From positions 1-7,445 of the forward strand of contig JASLFF010000640.1 of the NCBI GenBank assembly GCA_030150795.1: a stretch of DNA of 7,445 nucleotides, read 5' to 3'. Shown one piece after another: positions 5,666-7,445 of this stretch. The notes below the pieces were generated by a model. It worked only from the letters and a program-made list of their open reading frames with translations, was not told the DNA's origin and made no database searches. The stretch comes from Terriglobales bacterium. GTDB taxonomy: Bacteria; Acidobacteriota; Terriglobia; Terriglobales; Gp1-AA117. Position 1 is the first letter of the stretch. Each line of letters begins with the position of its first letter. The position numbers and the translations under genes are program-made.

Positions 5666-6397
5666 CTAGTGCTCTTCACTCACTGCCATGCCCAGATACA
5701 CCAGCGTGAGCATGACAAAAATGAAAGTCTGTACAAGCGATACGAACAAGTGCAGTCCCAGAAAAGCAACTGGAACCAGCACAGGGACCAAAGAGAAGAA
5801 CGCCAACGTGACCATGTCACCGGCAAACATGTTTGCGTAAAGACGAACGGTGAGTGACAGGATGCGGGCAAAGTGGCTCACAACTTCGATCGGCAGCATA
5901 AGCCACGCAAGACCCCACAACGGTCCCAGGAACTGCTTAATGTAACGATGGCGCTGAACGCGGATCCCGTGAAAATGGTAATAGACAAAAGTCAGAACTG
6001 CGCATCCCAATGGGACGGTGGGGTTGGCCGTTGGAGATTCAAATCCCGGTATCAGTCCAAGCAGATTGCCCACCAGTATGAAGAAGCCGATGGTAACGGC
6101 GTAAGGAATGTAGCGCTCATATCCGTGTCCCATAACGCCATGCGCCTGATCGGTGATGAATTCTTCAGTCGCTTCAGCCAGATGTTGAAGGCCGCCTGGC
6201 TTGTCGACGGAAAGGCTTGCCCTTACAGCCACAAAGAAGACCAGCAAAATCAGAACCACCAATATTTCCATGGCCACAGGATTGGTGATAGGAGCATTGG
6301 CGTGCGCGGGCTGCAAGCCGACCATGTGCAGCAAGGCAACGGCAATCCCGCCAAAATATTTGTTCAAAAACGCGGTAAACCAGAGCTGTTCAGGCAT
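5666..6397 (-). CDS. atpB: F-type ATP synthase subunit a
   Basis: Subunit a is the stator channel of Fo: it gives ions access to the c-ring and converts their flow into rotation. The 243-residue protein (counted from the ATG at 6397) has the expected membrane helices and motifs: NLLGLIPG (111-118), TANPTVPL (123-130) and IEVVSHFARILSLTVRLYANMFAGD (170-194). The last contains the indispensable Arg185, equivalent to E. coli aR210. SLVQTFIFVMLTLVYLG (220-236) holds the conserved glutamine of the last helix. I chose the ATG at 6397 because MPEQLWFTAFLN is the usual N terminus of the family and a GGGGA stretch precedes it. An in-frame TTG at 6466 would add 23 residues without similarity and overlap atpI. 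The gene follows atpI by 55 nt and precedes atpE by 90 nt. Confidence 0.95.
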   Translation of the reverse strand: MPEQLWFTAFLNKYFGGIAVALLHMVGLQPAHANAPITNPVAMEILVVLILLVFFVAVRASLSVDKPGGLQHLAEATEEFITDQAHGVMGHGYERYIPYAVTIGFFILVGNLLGLIPGFESPTANPTVPLGCAVLTFVYYHFHGIRVQRHRYIKQFLGPLWGLAWLMLPIEVVSHFARILSLTVRLYANMFAGDMVTLAFFSLVPVLVPVAFLGLHLFVSLVQTFIFVMLTLVYLGMAVSEEH

Positions 6398-6409
6398 TTT
6401 CCCCGTTAC

Positions 6410-6422
6410 TTCAACCGTTGAA
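6410..6422. repeat. Perfect 13-nt palindrome before atpB
   Basis: TTCAACCGTTGAA reads TTCAAC / GTTGAA around one central base, 12 nt upstream of the chosen atpB start. The single-base centre makes it a better DNA palindrome than an RNA hairpin (only four pairs would fit a 5-nt loop). It may be chance or a small regulatory site. Confidence 0.4.
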
Positions 6423-6452
6423 AATTTAAATAAAGTCTTTGAAATCGAATGA

Positions 6453-6944
6453 TTAGGCTTGGTCAACCTTGCCGATCACCACAGCCTCATAAATGCCCTC
6501 ACCCATTGCCGCCAAGATCGGCAGGATAAGGCCCACTATGAAGCCGATGAGCAGCCTCGGATAACTTTTTAATATAACATAGGTCACCGCGATCAGGAGA
6601 GCGTAACGCAAAGGAAAGGGGAACGCGAAACGAACCTTCCGGGGCTTGGACTCGCCTGCCGCTGGGGTAGTCTGATTCGACGCAAGGATCCGTTCGACCA
6701 AGCGCTCCGTGCCGCGATGCAGCCAGACAAAGTTGATATAAGCCAGCAGGGACCCGATGGCCAAACCCAAGCCGCTCTGCCAGGTAAACAGCAACGCTGC
6801 GGCGAGCGTTGCGGCCACGCTTAGAGCGATCGCAAGCCGCAGAATTCTGCTGTACGCGCCAGAGAGGCGCCGCTCCATCTCTGGATTGATCGGCGTTGGG
6901 TCAACTTCCTGTTCAGGAATCGCGTCTTCAGGCGGCGTATTCAT
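6453..6944 (-). CDS. atpI: ATP synthase subunit I (AtpI-like)
   Basis: This 163-residue protein of the ATP-synt_I family is a small membrane protein that assists assembly of the c-ring and is usually encoded first or second in atp operons. About 30 hydrophilic, acidic/Pro-rich residues are followed by four helices near 34-53, 57-75, 111-127 and 130-148. GLAIGSLLAYINFVWLHRGTERLVERI (58-84) is the family's most recognisable stretch, with a Gly-rich helix running into an Asn and a basic loop. The start at 6944 makes an ATGA overlap with the atpZ stop and has AAGGA just upstream. A longer open frame reaching back to 7046 would lie entirely within atpZ and is rejected. The stop at 6453 precedes atpB. 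Sequence conservation in this family is low, so the name rests on topology, the Gly-rich motif and position between atpZ and atpB. Confidence 0.85.
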   Translation of the reverse strand: MNTPPEDAIPEQEVDPTPINPEMERRLSGAYSRILRLAIALSVAATLAAALLFTWQSGLGLAIGSLLAYINFVWLHRGTERLVERILASNQTTPAAGESKPRKVRFAFPFPLRYALLIAVTYVILKSYPRLLIGFIVGLILPILAAMGEGIYEAVVIGKVDQA

Positions 6945-7183
6945 GCTTCCTTGCTGGACTGGATGATCCCGCGAATCAGTTGCGCAAAGCCCGCAATACA
7001 GCCGACAAAGAGACCTGCCAGGGTGATCCACGAGGTTTTGAGCCAACGATCCAGCAGGTGGCCAATGATCAGACCGGCAATAATTCCGGCGGGCAGAACG
7101 AAACCCAGACTGCTGTAACGGCCAATCTGTCGCCAGATATTCTCTTCTTTGGGAAACTTGTTTTCCTGCGGCGAATCCGGCAT
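6941..7183 (-). CDS. atpZ: AtpZ/AtpQ-like F0F1-ATPase subunit (gene 1 family)
   Basis: This 80-residue protein has two helices (about 27-43 and 53-70) separated by the loop HLLDRWLKTS. The pattern WRQIGRYSSLGFVLPAGIIAGLIIGHLLDRWL followed by GLFVGCIAGFAQLIRGI is typical of the ATPase_gene1/AtpZ family. These proteins lie at the head of many atp operons and are proposed to act with AtpI in Fo assembly or magnesium handling. Residues 1-17 are hydrophilic. It is the first gene of the minus-strand atp group and overlaps atpI by 4 nt. No convincing Shine-Dalgarno precedes the ATG at 7183, but it is the only start giving a full family-length product; upstream the region is divergent and non-coding. 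Confidence 0.88.
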   Translation of the reverse strand: MPDSPQENKFPKEENIWRQIGRYSSLGFVLPAGIIAGLIIGHLLDRWLKTSWITLAGLFVGCIAGFAQLIRGIIQSSKEA

Positions 7184-7306
7184 GCAGCCAGTCTAGCAGT
7201 CGCGTTGTAGAAACAAAATCCTGCCTTGCAGTCGGCTATGGCACAAGCACAAAAGGCGGCTGAGGTATGCATCCGGCGACCTTGGTTATAATCAAAATAT
7301 TGGACT
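7184..7306. promoter_or_regulatory. Divergent intergenic region between atpZ and the ygfZ-like gene
   Basis: These 123 nt must carry promoters for both directions. On the plus strand a perfect TATAAT lies at 7287-7292, 14 nt before the ATG at 7307, predicting a leader of under 10 nt; no good -35 is visible 16-18 nt further up. The core GGTTATAATC is nearly self-complementary and reads GATTATAACC on the other strand, so it could also serve as a weaker -10 (TATAAC) for the atp genes. The 10-mer CTATGGCACA occurs at 7236-7245 and again at 7305-7314. Confidence 0.55.
7287..7292 (+). promoter_or_regulatory. Candidate -10 box for the ygfZ-like gene
   Basis: TATAAT is an exact consensus match placed so that transcription would start about 8 nt before the ATG. 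The short leader lacks a Shine-Dalgarno sequence, suggesting a near-leaderless message. The absence of a recognisable -35 keeps the confidence moderate. Confidence 0.55.
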
Positions 7307-7445
7307 ATGGCACAGATAGCTCTCCATCCCTGGCTGCAAGCGCCTAAAGCCCGTCTTGGCACGTATAACGGCGTGGAGATGCCGTTGAGCTTTGGCGATC
7401 CCGCTGCAGAGCTGGAAGCTTTGCGCTCCGGTAGTGGCGTTTTTG
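7307..7445 (+). CDS. GcvT/YgfZ-family folate-binding protein, N-terminal fragment
   Basis: The first 46 codons of a gene cut by the window end read MAQIALHPWLQAPKARLGTY, then NGVEMPLSFGDPAAELEALRSGSGVF. The layout (short head, a GVE-containing strand, 'F-G-D-P-x-x-E-x-x-A-L-R', then 'GVF') matches the start of aminomethyltransferase-like folate-binding proteins. These include YgfZ, used in Fe-S cluster maintenance and tRNA modification, and GcvT of the glycine cleavage system. YgfZ is favoured over GcvT because the glycine-cleavage protein normally has a more polar 'EH/QH' motif before the LR and a longer head, but 46 residues cannot settle it. The gene is transcribed away from atpZ, with a TATAAT just upstream and no ribosome site. 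Confidence 0.7.
   Translation, partial: MAQIALHPWLQAPKARLGTYNGVEMPLSFGDPAAELEALRSGSGVF

Noticed and set aside
6398..6466. Extended AtpB start at TTG
   Set aside because: It would overlap atpI and add residues unlike the family. The ATG at 6397 gives the expected MPEQLWFT start.
6945..7046. Upstream extension of atpI
   Set aside because: The added 34 residues lie wholly inside atpZ in another phase. The ATG at 6944 gives an ATGA overlap and a family-like N terminus.
7238..7291. Short frame of 17 codons upstream of the ygfZ-like gene
   Set aside because: It has no ribosome site, lies upstream of or across the predicted promoter, and would not be on the predicted transcript. Kept only as part of a repeat observation.

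Overview
The window is a stretch of bacterial chromosome carrying respiratory-chain and ATP-synthase genes. Protein style (AtpZ-AtpI-AtpB-AtpE order, a c subunit with a cleavable leader, a secreted propeller-like protein, a YgfZ-type protein starting MAQIALHPW) and the moderately high G+C suggest an acidobacterium (Acidobacteriota, Terriglobia-like). This is an inference from family resemblance without any database search.

Layout. (1) Positions 1-2202, plus strand: the C-terminal part of nuoM and the whole of nuoN abut without a gap. They encode the two distal antiporter-like proton-pumping subunits of complex I and form the 3' end of a nuo operon. (2) Positions 5000-2186, minus strand: a tightly packed three-gene cassette with an ABC ATPase, then a secreted beta-propeller-like protein of unknown function (ATGA overlap), then a six-helix ABC-2-like permease (5-nt gap). 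The permease runs into nuoN tail to tail, with the two coding ends overlapping by 17 nt. (3) Positions 5001-5263: a 263-nt non-coding spacer holding a clear rho-independent terminator for the atp genes, a long imperfect inverted repeat, and short direct repeats that look like a dispersed intergenic element. (4) Positions 7183-5264, minus strand: atpZ-atpI-atpB-atpE, the membrane (Fo) part of the F-type ATP synthase. It ends in the terminator without atpF or any F1 gene, so the ATP-synthase genes are split over at least two loci. (5) Positions 7184-7306: a divergent intergenic region with a perfect TATAAT box on the plus strand. (6) Positions 7307-7445, plus strand: the first 46 codons of a GcvT/YgfZ-family folate-binding protein.

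Functionally, complex I builds the proton (or sodium) gradient and the ATP synthase spends it, so the two flanks belong to one energy-conservation neighbourhood. The ABC cassette between them is the least explained part: its gene order (ATPase, secreted propeller, permease) suggests an export or envelope function, but the sequence names no substrate. The c subunit is also worth attention, because it has a signal-peptide-like leader and a partial sodium-type ligand set (Q55, E88, S89, but L90 and F93).
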